NCBI GenBank assembly: GCA_012862575.1
Contig: BLSF01000061.1
Coordinates: forward strand, 1 to 64,000
Reading direction: 5' to 3'
DNA: 64,000 nucleotides
Source of the DNA: Parietichytrium sp. I65-24A
Taxonomy: Eukaryota; Sar; Bigyra; Thraustochytrida; Thraustochytriidae
The translations under genes and the position numbers were made by a program. Below, piece after piece: positions 16,293 through 25,374 of this stretch (position 1 is the stretch's first letter; every line of letters starts with the position of its first letter). A model generated the notes under the pieces. It had not been told where the DNA came from and did no database searches. It worked only from the letters and a program-made list of their open reading frames with translations.

Positions 16293-17774
16293 ATGAACTA
16301 CAACCCATTTCTGTACAAGTACTACATTGACGAGCTGCGCAATCCTTTCAAGTGGTTGCCGACGCATGACAAAAAGTACGGCTTTCAAGGAAAGTCGCAG
16401 TGGGAACTTTTGACGCATGTGGACCCGGAGACCAGGCAAACGCTCCGCCTTACGGAAGCGTGGGAGAATCCTGACATCATTTACGGAATCATGAACCCGC
16501 TGATCGCCAAAAGGATGAAGCCCGTTCATCTCGAAAAATACATGAAATGCGACAGCAAAGGTAAAATAGCCAAATTGATGAATTCTCTCAAGGGAGTAGG
16601 TGAAAACAATTCCGCAAAGGCTATTGAACATGTGGCGGACTTTATAATATCAACCTTGGTGCTCTACAAACTGCACAACGAGCTGGATGAGATTTACTTG
16701 CCTCTGGTCAATCTGTATGGAGGAGACGAGAAATTCGTCCTCACGCGCTTTTGGAATGTCACAGACGCAACGTTCATGCTCAATCGACTCAAGAATGTTG
16801 GTGAAGGAGAGTATAATGCAGTATGTGACATCTTTACCAGACTGGATTTGAATCTCGAGATGGTGTATGCAAAGCTGGACGAATTTAGTAAGAAACACAT
16901 CGATGCTCTCCTTGGTATTCGTGCATTTTTACAGACCGCAGACGTGACTCATGTTAAAAATGCGGCGGCTGATCAAAATCTGCTGCGTGAAATTTTCGAA
17001 AAGTATACGACCGAACGGGAAGAGATGCTAAATGCTGCTGCCGCTACTGCTGATCCATCATTGAAGGAAAGAATCATGCGGGTGTTTCCGTTCATGTCAT
17101 TTAATGGAGTGACTGTATCTCTCGGTGAAGAAAAATCATCCGTCACATCACCAAATACGACGGTCTTTAAGAATTTGATTGACTATCCAACCTTTGAAAC
17201 AGCCATCCTGAGTAATAGGCAGATCATTAAGCCGTCAAGAATGGGCGCTTTTGAGGAACGTGCAAAAGAAATCGCCAAACATGGTTTGATGACGGTTGTC
17301 GACAAGTCGAGTCTTGATCCCAACGTGAAAATCATCGTCGTTGAATTGTGCATTCCAGAAGCAACAAACACTGCTCCTGCTGACAAAAAAAGCAGAAGAG
17401 GTCAAGGTTACAACAGAACAAGCAGGGCTACTTCTTTGCTTTTGAACGACGACTACAACGAGTACTACGATGACCGCTGTTTTTTTCTATCTTCTGGATT
17501 GAATGGATTCTTTGAGCGTAAACCTCGGGCAACAAAGAAAAGAAAGCGCGAGGCTGAATCTGCTACTGCAGATGCTAAATCAGAAGATGTTCGAAATGTA
17601 GGTGAGTGTATTCTTGCATTTCAAGGATACCAACAGTTGTCAATGCTACGTAATTCGGTTCATCATGTACACCATGAATATAGTCGACTTGAATGTGCGT
17701 TGGTCTTTATACTAAACAAGTTGTCTAAACATCCACAGACAAGATTGATTACGGATCGAATTATCATTCTCTAA
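16293..17774 (+). CDS. Hypothetical protein, 493 aa
   Basis: The start at 16293 (MNYNPFLYKYY) is chosen because ATGs at 16179 and 16194 precede the TATA box. The protein has a long helical N-terminal region, a polar middle, and a Lys/Arg-rich patch (RKPRATKKRKR) near residue 415 that looks like a nuclear signal. No family is recognised. Its stop codon interleaves with that of the convergent cysteine protease gene (CTAA at 17771-17774). Confidence 0.75.
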   Translation: MNYNPFLYKYYIDELRNPFKWLPTHDKKYGFQGKSQWELLTHVDPETRQTLRLTEAWENPDIIYGIMNPLIAKRMKPVHLEKYMKCDSKGKIAKLMNSLKGVGENNSAKAIEHVADFIISTLVLYKLHNELDEIYLPLVNLYGGDEKFVLTRFWNVTDATFMLNRLKNVGEGEYNAVCDIFTRLDLNLEMVYAKLDEFSKKHIDALLGIRAFLQTADVTHVKNAAADQNLLREIFEKYTTEREEMLNAAAATADPSLKERIMRVFPFMSFNGVTVSLGEEKSSVTSPNTTVFKNLIDYPTFETAILSNRQIIKPSRMGAFEERAKEIAKHGLMTVVDKSSLDPNVKIIVVELCIPEATNTAPADKKSRRGQGYNRTSRATSLLLNDDYNEYYDDRCFFLSSGLNGFFERKPRATKKRKREAESATADAKSEDVRNVGECILAFQGYQQLSMLRNSVHHVHHEYSRLECALVFILNKLSKHPQTRLITDRIIIL

Positions 17775-19285
17775 AGGCTATAAACAGTTGAAAACCTCTT
17801 CAAACTTTTCATGGTGATTTCCTTGAGGCATCTCGGGTCTTTTGGATTTTTGAGCTGGTACATTTTCTTATCGTTGAAGATCATAAAGACCTGCGGGTAT
17901 GCACTTGTGAGTACAGCATCGGAAATCTCTTCAACAATCGTGTCATTGGTTGATTCAAAAATGTAGTTTTTTGCACCAGGATAATCTTCACTATTCTTTT
18001 TGCGAATCAAGATGTTGGTCATATGTGGAACACAATTGCCTTCACTGACGTTCAGTAAGCAAATCATCAAACAATGCTCGTAATTTTTCATGAGGTCAAT
18101 GAGCGTATTGAAAAGAGGCCCATAATTTGTTGTTGACTGATTGTAGAGTCTCAAGACTGTTTTCAATACATGCAAACATTGTGTGTACATGATTGCAAAA
18201 TCCTCACAATCACCGGCTCCTCGGATGGAGATTTGAGTGTCATATTGGTCGCTCAATTTACCATCCAGGTCAATGTCATTGACATACCGTTTGTCTTCAC
18301 CAAATAGCACGTGCATGGTGACCAAAATGCACTTTTTAAGCGCTTCTAGTCCCGAGTCCTTTTGACGAAATGTTCTATGCATGTCTTCATAGCGGATGGC
18401 CTCAATCATCCGGTATGCAATACTCAGACGGTTCTTATACATGAGATGGTCAGTGGTCAAATAAGCCTCTAAAAAGTAGCGACGATGGATGGTAAAGCGG
18501 CGGTCGTCTGGTCCAGCAAATTCACCAATCATTGTCCTTGTTGAGGAGGGAAGAATATCGAAGCTCACCTCAATTATGTGCTTCTTCTTCTTCTCAGAAA
18601 ATGCCGCTGCCGTTGCGTAGGAAGATGAAGAAGAAGCATAAACCCCATGTCGATGGCGAGACTTGAATTGAACATCTGCGCTTCCCATCTGACAATTTCG
18701 CTGACACTGGCCCTTTTCGTTCACCCGAAACCTAAACCATTCAATAGGTTTATTCGTTTGGCTATCAACTGTGAGCAATCGCTCATAACTGATGCATGTT
18801 TCGTTGATTTCGTCATATAGTCGGTCAGCAGCTTTTCTGTATTTTGATAGGTTGGTAACGATACTTTTTGCCACCATGTTTCCATCCGCGAGATCATGCA
18901 TGTTGGTGTTTTTTTCCAGTAGGATATACCCTATATTGAGCTCTACGATATAGTCACCAGGTGGCAGCTTGACTTGTTTTTCCTTGGTCGAAGAAGAAGA
19001 ATAAGGCGTTTCAGTTGGGACGATCCATAATGTGAATTTGTCATCACCATCCTTCCTTGACAACGACCTATGCTGATTAATGATTGGGAATGAGTAACGG
19101 AAAAGAGCTTCACCGCCGCTCTTAGTTGCAATAACAATTTCATAGAAGAATGCCGAGCAGTGGCTTCTCTCAGAATCGTTGTCCTGCTTCTGAAAGTTCT
19201 TTACAGTTGCATCTACCTTTTTCTCTAATACCTTCCTAATTCGATCGAGGGAAAAAACAAGCTTGTTAAACCTTTCTACCCACAT
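17771..19285 (-). CDS. Putative cysteine protease of transglutaminase fold
   Basis: Residues 354-366 (IRGAGDCEDFAIM) match the GxGDCEDFA nucleophile motif of bacterial transglutaminase-like cysteine peptidases and viral relatives, making Cys360 the candidate nucleophile. A His follows at 421 (CVPHMTNIL) and an acidic residue at 444 (IFESTND), in the Cys-His-Asp/Glu order of the superfamily. The first 280 residues are unassigned and contain a beta-rich section plus Ser runs. Total length is 504. Substrate is unknown; processing of virion proteins or peptides is a guess. The start has a TATA box 40 bases upstream. Confidence 0.65.
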   Translation of the reverse strand: MWVERFNKLVFSLDRIRKVLEKKVDATVKNFQKQDNDSERSHCSAFFYEIVIATKSGGEALFRYSFPIINQHRSLSRKDGDDKFTLWIVPTETPYSSSSTKEKQVKLPPGDYIVELNIGYILLEKNTNMHDLADGNMVAKSIVTNLSKYRKAADRLYDEINETCISYERLLTVDSQTNKPIEWFRFRVNEKGQCQRNCQMGSADVQFKSRHRHGVYASSSSSYATAAAFSEKKKKHIIEVSFDILPSSTRTMIGEFAGPDDRRFTIHRRYFLEAYLTTDHLMYKNRLSIAYRMIEAIRYEDMHRTFRQKDSGLEALKKCILVTMHVLFGEDKRYVNDIDLDGKLSDQYDTQISIRGAGDCEDFAIMYTQCLHVLKTVLRLYNQSTTNYGPLFNTLIDLMKNYEHCLMICLLNVSEGNCVPHMTNILIRKKNSEDYPGAKNYIFESTNDTIVEEISDAVLTSAYPQVFMIFNDKKMYQLKNPKDPRCLKEITMKSLKRFSTVYSL

Positions 19286-19321
19286 CTCTACCAGTCGTCG
19301 ACATTGATTTACTTTTTACAG

Positions 19322-19332
19322 TATGTATATAT
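19322..19332. promoter_or_regulatory. TATGTATATAT promoter
   Basis: This box is about 40 bases upstream of the minus-strand protease gene at 19285. It may also serve the plus-strand gene at 19535 through a 200-base leader. Confidence 0.55.
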
Positions 19333-19475
19333 CTTAAAGAACAGGGGAGTGAAGGTTACGGAGAGGCTGGGTGAGGGGAGCGGGTGAGCGGGTGAGCGGG
19401 CGAGCGGGGCAGACCCAGAACGAGGAGCTGGTGGCGCGGTACAGCGAGAGTGAGCGTGAGAGCAGGCAGGCAGAC

Positions 19476-19507
19476 AAGCAAACAAGCAAGCAAGCAAGCA
19501 AGCAAGC
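19476..19507. repeat. (CAAG)n leader repeat followed by GCGCGCG
   Basis: Tetranucleotide run in the 5' leader of the 416-residue gene. The mirror arrangement (CAAG units next to the ATG, with GCGCGCG further out) is found before the HD gene at 29807-29840. Confidence 0.75.
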
Positions 19508-19534
19508 GCGCGTTGAGTGATAAACGACAACAAG

Positions 19535-20785
19535 ATGGAGGCGAATGTGTCAACTACCACCACTACCTCCACTTCCACCTCCTTGCCCGCTCCTGGTGTC
19601 AGCACCGGCAACACGAGCGACAATGATGGTGATGTATACAGCATGGCGAAACTTGATGCGCTTGCCAAGGACAGTGAAGCAGCACTCGATGGTTGGAATG
19701 CTCTCGGTCTGAACAAACCGTTGGCGCCCGAGTCGATCAACAAGTCTGAGTATTTCTCAGATTGGAAAATGCTGAACATTTTCGAGAAAATTTCGAAACA
19801 ATTCCATGTCTGCCGAAAATTAGTCAAACGGGTGGAATCACTACTTGAAGGTGCACCGGAGACGTTGACTGAGGAGGAGTTTGGCAAGATTGAGTCGCTT
19901 GCAAAACGTTGGGATGTTTCCTCAGAAAAAATGGTGTCTTTGAAGGATAAAAAGACCAAATATTTGCAGATGAAAGAAATGAGGAAAAGGATGGGTGATC
20001 GCGACTTTGAGGCATTCCTTGATTTTGCACACCAGACGTTGGAGAGAGAGAGGAAACGCAAGCGTGAGTCTTCTTCCAACAGCGCGGTTGAATCATCACC
20101 ACCAGTGGAAAAGCGCCAAAAGACTTCGACTGATGTTAGTACACCATCGAAAGAATTACAGTCGTCCGAAAACAAGCCCGTTATTGCACCCACTTCAAAT
20201 GTCCTGGAAGCGGCCCTTAAAGCATTAAAAGCTCGTCAGCAACAGCAGCAACAGCAAGTGTCATCGTCTTCATCAAGTCAACAAACCCCGGTGCCACAGA
20301 AAAAGCACAAAAAGAGCCCGAAATCAACGTCCGTTACAACTTCTTCAACCGTCAAACGCATTCATGCTCCTTCGAGTGCAATGCCACCACCATCACCTCG
20401 ACAACAGTCCATCTCAACGGACGATACCTTGTTTGTGGACTCTGATGATGACGACGATGGTCTAGAGTACGATTACGATACCCGTGGTTCATTTGACAAA
20501 AACCTTATTCGCCTCGGTGTCTGGACATTTTACGTGATGAATGAGTCCACGTTGTCGTCTGATGTCGTTAAAGCGGTCAAGAAATATTTGAACAACCGTG
20601 GTACAGAAAATTATCCATCAGTTTGTGAGCCGTACGTTGCACATACCAATACATTACGGAAAGACGGCATGATTTCATATTTGATCGACATGATGTCAGT
20701 AGCACTTGATTCGTCTCCATGCGGAGTAACGGAGCGACAATTTCGGTATCTGCGGAGCGTCGGTTTCCGCGAAAACATGAGCTAA
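19535..20785 (+). CDS. Hypothetical protein, 416 aa, with low-complexity middle
   Basis: The first ATG in frame is at 19535. There is a folded-looking helical N-terminal domain (residues 30-160), a Lys/Arg-rich stretch (KRKRESS), Gln and Ser runs, a Lys-rich patch, an acidic DSDDDDDG block, then a C-terminal domain of about 100 residues (NLIRLGVWTFYVMNES onward). No family is recognised. The composition suggests a nuclear protein. Confidence 0.75.
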   Translation: MEANVSTTTTTSTSTSLPAPGVSTGNTSDNDGDVYSMAKLDALAKDSEAALDGWNALGLNKPLAPESINKSEYFSDWKMLNIFEKISKQFHVCRKLVKRVESLLEGAPETLTEEEFGKIESLAKRWDVSSEKMVSLKDKKTKYLQMKEMRKRMGDRDFEAFLDFAHQTLERERKRKRESSSNSAVESSPPVEKRQKTSTDVSTPSKELQSSENKPVIAPTSNVLEAALKALKARQQQQQQQVSSSSSSQQTPVPQKKHKKSPKSTSVTTSSTVKRIHAPSSAMPPPSPRQQSISTDDTLFVDSDDDDDGLEYDYDTRGSFDKNLIRLGVWTFYVMNESTLSSDVVKAVKKYLNNRGTENYPSVCEPYVAHTNTLRKDGMISYLIDMMSVALDSSPCGVTERQFRYLRSVGFRENMS

Positions 20786-20978
20786 ACTGGTAGTACTACT
20801 AGACTATCGTAAATCCATCTATATTGTTCTCTTTTGTTCCTTACCGTACGTTGAGAGTGCTCTATCGGTGATCTAAGAGCTCTAGTTAGCGAGTCAATCG
20901 AGTTGGTTTGGTTTGACTTGGCTTGGCTTCATCAGCAGACCCCAAACGTGGTTTGGAGCCACTAGATCAACAGCCGCG

Positions 20979-21209
20979 ATGTGTTTTCGAGTTTGGCGGA
21001 GCAACAACAAGAGCAGCAGCGGCAGCGGGCACAAACATCGCTCCGCGCAGATGCTCGCCATGGTATCTCAGCAACAGATGAGCAACATGGAGAATCTTCC
21101 CAAACCAATTAGGCAGATCCTGCAGCAATCGTCTAGTAGTGTCACAGAGGAAGATGTTAGTAGTCTGTATGAAGTACTACCAAAATATGACAATACTGAG
21201 AAATTATAA
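20979..21209 (+). CDS. Hypothetical small protein, 76 aa
   Basis: The ATG at 20979 is the first in this frame. The protein has a basic Ser/Gly-rich start, Met/Gln-rich middle and acidic C-terminus (EEDVSSLYEVLPKYDN). No motif I would trust. It ends ten bases from the convergent membrane protein gene, in keeping with the compact layout, which is the main support. Confidence 0.5.
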   Translation: MCFRVWRSNNKSSSGSGHKHRSAQMLAMVSQQQMSNMENLPKPIRQILQQSSSSVTEEDVSSLYEVLPKYDNTEKL

Positions 21210-21218
21210 TTTTGAATA

Positions 21219-21716
21219 TTATTCGTATTTAATTCGAAGTGGTGGCAGTGGCGGTGGCGGTAGCACGCTGTTGTAGAAAGGATGGAGCGAGAGTTGTTGT
21301 TGTTGATACTGCTGCTGCTGCTGGTTCATTGCTTTTCTTTTATGACTAATCTTCTTTACTGCCTCCACCCCGAAAGATGACACCCAAACAACAAATACAA
21401 TCGGCATCACCCAGGACGAGTAGGATGAAGATGATGGGAACAGAATAAACTCACGCTGGACCCAATTCTTGATGGTGTAAAAGAGGACGCTCGATTTTAG
21501 ACGAATTTGAATGACATGACAAACATCGCCATGACTGCCAATCTTGGAAGCATCCACTAAATTACAGAAATTCTCCAGCATGTAATGGTCGTGTGTTCGC
21601 TCATGCGCAATCGTCTGGTACAATTCCACGAATTGAAAGCACTCCAGAATGACATAAGGAACTAGAATCAATGATGACAAGATCGCTAAAACTCTTGTCG
21701 TAAGTTTTGTTGTCAT
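21219..21716 (-). CDS. Two-span membrane protein, 165 aa
   Basis: Hydrophobic segments lie at about residues 8-28 and 103-120. Between them is a loop with two or three Cys (FCNLVDAS, DVCHV). After the second span come a basic patch, Gln runs and a Pro-rich tail. No family is recognised. A strong TATATATAAAA-type box (21741-21753, read on the minus strand) lies about 26 bases upstream. Confidence 0.7.
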   Translation of the reverse strand: MTTKLTTRVLAILSSLILVPYVILECFQFVELYQTIAHERTHDHYMLENFCNLVDASKIGSHGDVCHVIQIRLKSSVLFYTIKNWVQREFILFPSSSSYSSWVMPIVFVVWVSSFGVEAVKKISHKRKAMNQQQQQYQQQQLSLHPFYNSVLPPPPLPPLRIKYE

Positions 21717-21740
21717 TATTATTTTTTAAGAGTAAAAAAT

Positions 21741-21753
21741 TTTATATATAATA
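21741..21753 (-). promoter_or_regulatory. TATATATAAA promoter
   Basis: AT-rich TATA box about 26 bases before the ATG at 21716. Confidence 0.6.
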
Positions 21754-21770
21754 TCTTTAGTCTGAGTTTT

Positions 21771-22757
21771 TCACATAAAATCCAACACATCCTCAGCGGT
21801 ACCACTGCCACTGCCATCTTTGGTCTCACTGACTTGTTGATCATCCTCCTCCTCCGTGCGGCTCTTTTTGGAAGGAGACATGTCAGTAAGTTCTTCGCGT
21901 GCACGTTTGACCTGCTCAGGAGAGAAACCAGAAATGTCGAGAAGATCATCGTCTTCATTCTTTCTTGACGAAGGCGCGTACAACAGGTGGGTGGCATTCA
22001 GCTTGCAAGAGAGGCCCATGTTGCTGATGCTGATTGAAAACCAAGAGACGGCCTTGAAGGCACATCCTTTCAGTTCACCGTGCTCAAATCTCGGCGTGTA
22101 GTTTGTGCCATTGATGGACTTGACGGAGCACGTGTTGCGTCCAGTCTTGAGACGAAGGGTTGGAGGGTATCCATTCTCGACAGCAGCGTCCGTTCCCTTG
22201 CTGAAAAAGCCATGAAAAGTCTTGGGAGTGAACGACTCGCGCTTGGCAAGGGTGCGGTCAAACTGCTTGACACGAGGCTCTTTCACAACTTCCCCGTTTG
22301 CCTTGGTGACATCAATGGGTTCAAGGAGGAAATCCAACAGTCGCTGCTCAATCTTTCGAAAGAATGCAACCACCTTTTCTCCATAGTCGAGCGCATCTTG
22401 ATCCTCCTCCTTTTCGTTGGGGACAATCTCAAACTCTTCTGGCTCAAACTTCATGCCGCGAACACGCAAGTCCAAGGTGGGTGCTGCAGTTGGGTTTTCT
22501 TTACTGATCGAAATCCCGTACGGTGCGACCATCGGTCTGTTGAGCGAGAGCTGCAATGGGGCAAGTGTCACCTTATCGCCCGTCTTTTTCGGGTATTGCA
22601 CGTTGACCCAGGTTGTGGTTTTAGCGCCGCCACCATTGCCACCACCGCCGCCGCTTCCGCCTGCTTTGTTACCACCGTCCTTTGGCTGGTATTGCTGGAT
22701 GGAAAAGACAATCTTGTCCAGATCCACGTTTTCGATGGTGTTGTTGTTGATGCTCAT
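21771..22757 (-). CDS. ssDNA-binding protein, NCLDV type (candidate)
   Basis: The start MSINNNTIENV at 22757 is preferred over an upstream in-frame extension rich in Lys/Arg. Residues 55-110 (a KVTLAPLQLSLNRPMVAPYG-type strand set) and residues around 240-275 resemble the conserved core of the ssDNA-binding-like protein widespread in NCLDV (DUF5871-like). In particular AVSWFSISISNMGLSCKLNA mirrors the GLWFAGGKFGCTWK signature. The C-terminus is acidic (DDDLL, EEEDDQQ), as expected for ssDNA-binding proteins that recruit partners. Gly-rich and Lys-rich linkers are present. The assignment is by pattern only. Confidence 0.55.
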   Translation of the reverse strand: MSINNNTIENVDLDKIVFSIQQYQPKDGGNKAGGSGGGGGNGGGAKTTTWVNVQYPKKTGDKVTLAPLQLSLNRPMVAPYGISISKENPTAAPTLDLRVRGMKFEPEEFEIVPNEKEEDQDALDYGEKVVAFFRKIEQRLLDFLLEPIDVTKANGEVVKEPRVKQFDRTLAKRESFTPKTFHGFFSKGTDAAVENGYPPTLRLKTGRNTCSVKSINGTNYTPRFEHGELKGCAFKAVSWFSISISNMGLSCKLNATHLLYAPSSRKNEDDDLLDISGFSPEQVKRAREELTDMSPSKKSRTEEEDDQQVSETKDGSGSGTAEDVLDFM

Positions 22758-22919
22758 TGTCGTTGTTGTCTGTTGCTTGTTCTTCTTCTTCTTCTTCTGC
22801 TTGTCTCGCGTTCGGGGTCTGCTGTCGCTGGATGTTTCCAATGGGGGGGGAAGAGGGATGGATGAGAGCAACGACTCTCTCGCAGTAAAAAAAATGTGGT
22901 AAACATGTACGATCAACTA

Positions 22920-22940
22920 CATATATACCAGTATATAAAA
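22920..22940 (+). promoter_or_regulatory. Double TATATA box
   Basis: ATATATACC followed by TATATAAAA, ending 22 bases before the ATG at 22962. The left box may also serve the divergent ssDNA-binding protein gene. Confidence 0.6.
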
Positions 22941-22961
22941 AAATCTTAGCATAAGGTATAG

Positions 22962-24191
22962 ATGGCTGTAAATCTACGAGTGGATTCAACGGACGCGTTC
23001 GTAAAACTCTGCGTTCACAACGTCCTGTGCCTCTGTCGCGCGGAGATTAAGGATGTGCGAAATTATATAGAGAATCCTGATCAGGTTAATGTCGAAGAAT
23101 ACATTCCTAACGATGCTGTGAGGGCAGAAATTAACCAACTTTTCGATACCAACGCAGACACAAAATCCTTATATAATGGTAACTATGATGAGATTATTGG
23201 ATTCCATCTCCTATTGGCTAAAAAATACACGCGCGGAGTGGACGTAACCAAGCGCGGGTTTAAAATTGCACAAGAAAAAAAGGACGAATACTATCTAAAG
23301 GCTATCATTGAGGCGATCCGTGTTTATGATAACTACAACAATCTTGATGGAAAACTTGTGTTTTACAAAGTGAATGAAACGCCATATGGAAAATTCATGA
23401 CATGGAATAACAACGAATCCCCCGCTGAAAAGCCAATGAAGGACGATGGCTTTGAAGCAATCGATCAGATCAAGTTTATTCTCGTGAGTCTGAAGAATCA
23501 TGAAAACAGGATGGAGCTACCGTTGTATCGTTCTTTCACGCGCGACAGGGGAAACTATCACGGGTTGAATGATCACTACAATAAGAACATGATTGCTCGA
23601 GAAAGATTTATGATGATGGAAAGTAAGATCAAAAACGTTCAACCCAAGGTGTTTTTCCAAAGTGTTGACTTTGAATCAATGGGAAACAATAGTTTATTTG
23701 GTGTTCCTAGAGCCAGTACGAAAACATCTCTCAATAAACTGCTTTCTGAAAGGTATTCTGATGTAGATGCCAAAACAAAACGCGATATCTCGAATGCCTA
23801 CATCCTATTGTACATGATGGCACTTGAGAATTTTGTTTACGAAGGGGGAGAGTTTACAAAAACCGATTGGCTCGTTGACAAAGATCCTGAGATTGAGAAC
23901 CTGTTTTTCGATGTCTTACTGACCCAAGTTATAGAAAATATGAAGAAGAAAGATGACGATCTCCTTGATGCTATTCGTCAAGGCGTTTCAGGTGTCGTTC
24001 TTTCAAAACATGGAGGGGCAACCCATGTTCAGGAGGGACAGGGGCAGAGTCAACCGTCCATTGATAGAGATGGAGGGGGAGGACGAGGAGTAGATCGTGA
24101 TGATGAGCAGCAGGATCAGCAACAGCAGGATCAGCTACATCAGGAGCAGGAGCAACAGTATCAGCATCAGCTACATCAGCTACATCAGCAG

Positions 24192-24244
<53 letters not shown>

Positions 24245-25322
24245 TCAGCATCAGCAGGATGAGGTATATTCATTTAATCACCTAACCCAAACCTCCCCAT
24301 CTAAACCTCAACGAAAGAATTCATTATCCAACGAAGTACGCCAAGACATTGGCAGGCAATACTTACAAATACTCACTGAAAGAAATGGAGACAATGATGA
24401 AATTTTCATGTTATTTGCATTACTACTGAGAGATCCTATGAAAGTCCATCAGATCATTTTCCAGGACATGGAAAAATATCCATGGGCCAACACAATTCGA
24501 ACACGTGCCAAAAATGAATGGAATAGTTTGAAAGTGAAAACTAAGAATTTGAAGTCACGACTGCCAAAAATGGCATCGTTAATGGCGATACTGTATCTAT
24601 TTGCGATTAAACGCCTTCAGAATGATTTTTATCTCGCTAAAGACGAGTCAGCTGAATGGTACATGATTTTACTGGCACTTGATGTTGGAAACGTATTTCT
24701 ATACTCTCAGCTTGGTAAATACAGACAAACTCATACCAACTACCAGCTGGATCGAAGAATAACACGTGTGATTTCAAGAATGGACCCAAAATCAGTCCCA
24801 AAGATTTCAGACAATGAGAAAAAACGAGTAGAAGATTTTCTTGCACCACCGATCATTATTGTTCCACGTGACGATCCATGTGACGACAACAACCTTTCAC
24901 TTGATCAATCGCAACTTCTTGTGATAGACTATGCATCCAAATTGGACATCGACAGTAGACCTGAGGACGTCAAGAAAGTTCTCGCTCAAATTTCTCCGTT
25001 TGATTACCTCGCCTATGTTTTTGAAAATACGACGGACTACATTTTTCAACAACATGAGAATGAGCCAGTAACGTTTGATCGCTTATTATTGCACTGTTTA
25101 CAGGATATTGCCAAAGGGTACGACACGGTGACCACAAACATTGACACCTCACGAAAAAACATGCTTCAACATTACGCTAACGAAGAAAATATTCGTTCCA
25201 TAGCTGCAAAATCGGAAACTTTCTATGAATTAAGTAAAATCATGCGGGATATGAAGATCACCAATAATGATGATTCAGGCGATCATTCAGACTATAATTC
25301 AGACTATAATTCAGACTTTTAA
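22962..25322 (+). CDS. Paralogous family B protein, 786 aa, with polyGln
   Basis: This protein is related to the next gene (25375-27315), most clearly in the C-terminal 200 residues: FLAPPIIIVPRDD against APPIIISSSSTK, QISPFDYLAYVFE against SMSPIDYQAYLLG, and MLQHYANEENI against CLQYYQDEANC. The linker near residues 385-425 is a Gln/His-rich run coded by CAG/CAA repeats (24100-24262). It is largely helical. It ends with two DYNSDYNSDF-type repeats. No function is recognised. Confidence 0.8.
24100..24262. repeat. CAG/CAA-rich coding microsatellite
   Basis: Imperfect trinucleotide run encoding a Gln/His-rich linker. All three plus-strand frames are open through it, producing shadow reading frames. 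Confidence 0.85.
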
Positions 25323-25374
25323 TCAAATTTGCTTTATATACGCCACTAACCAAAAAAAGTAAAGAAAGACAATC

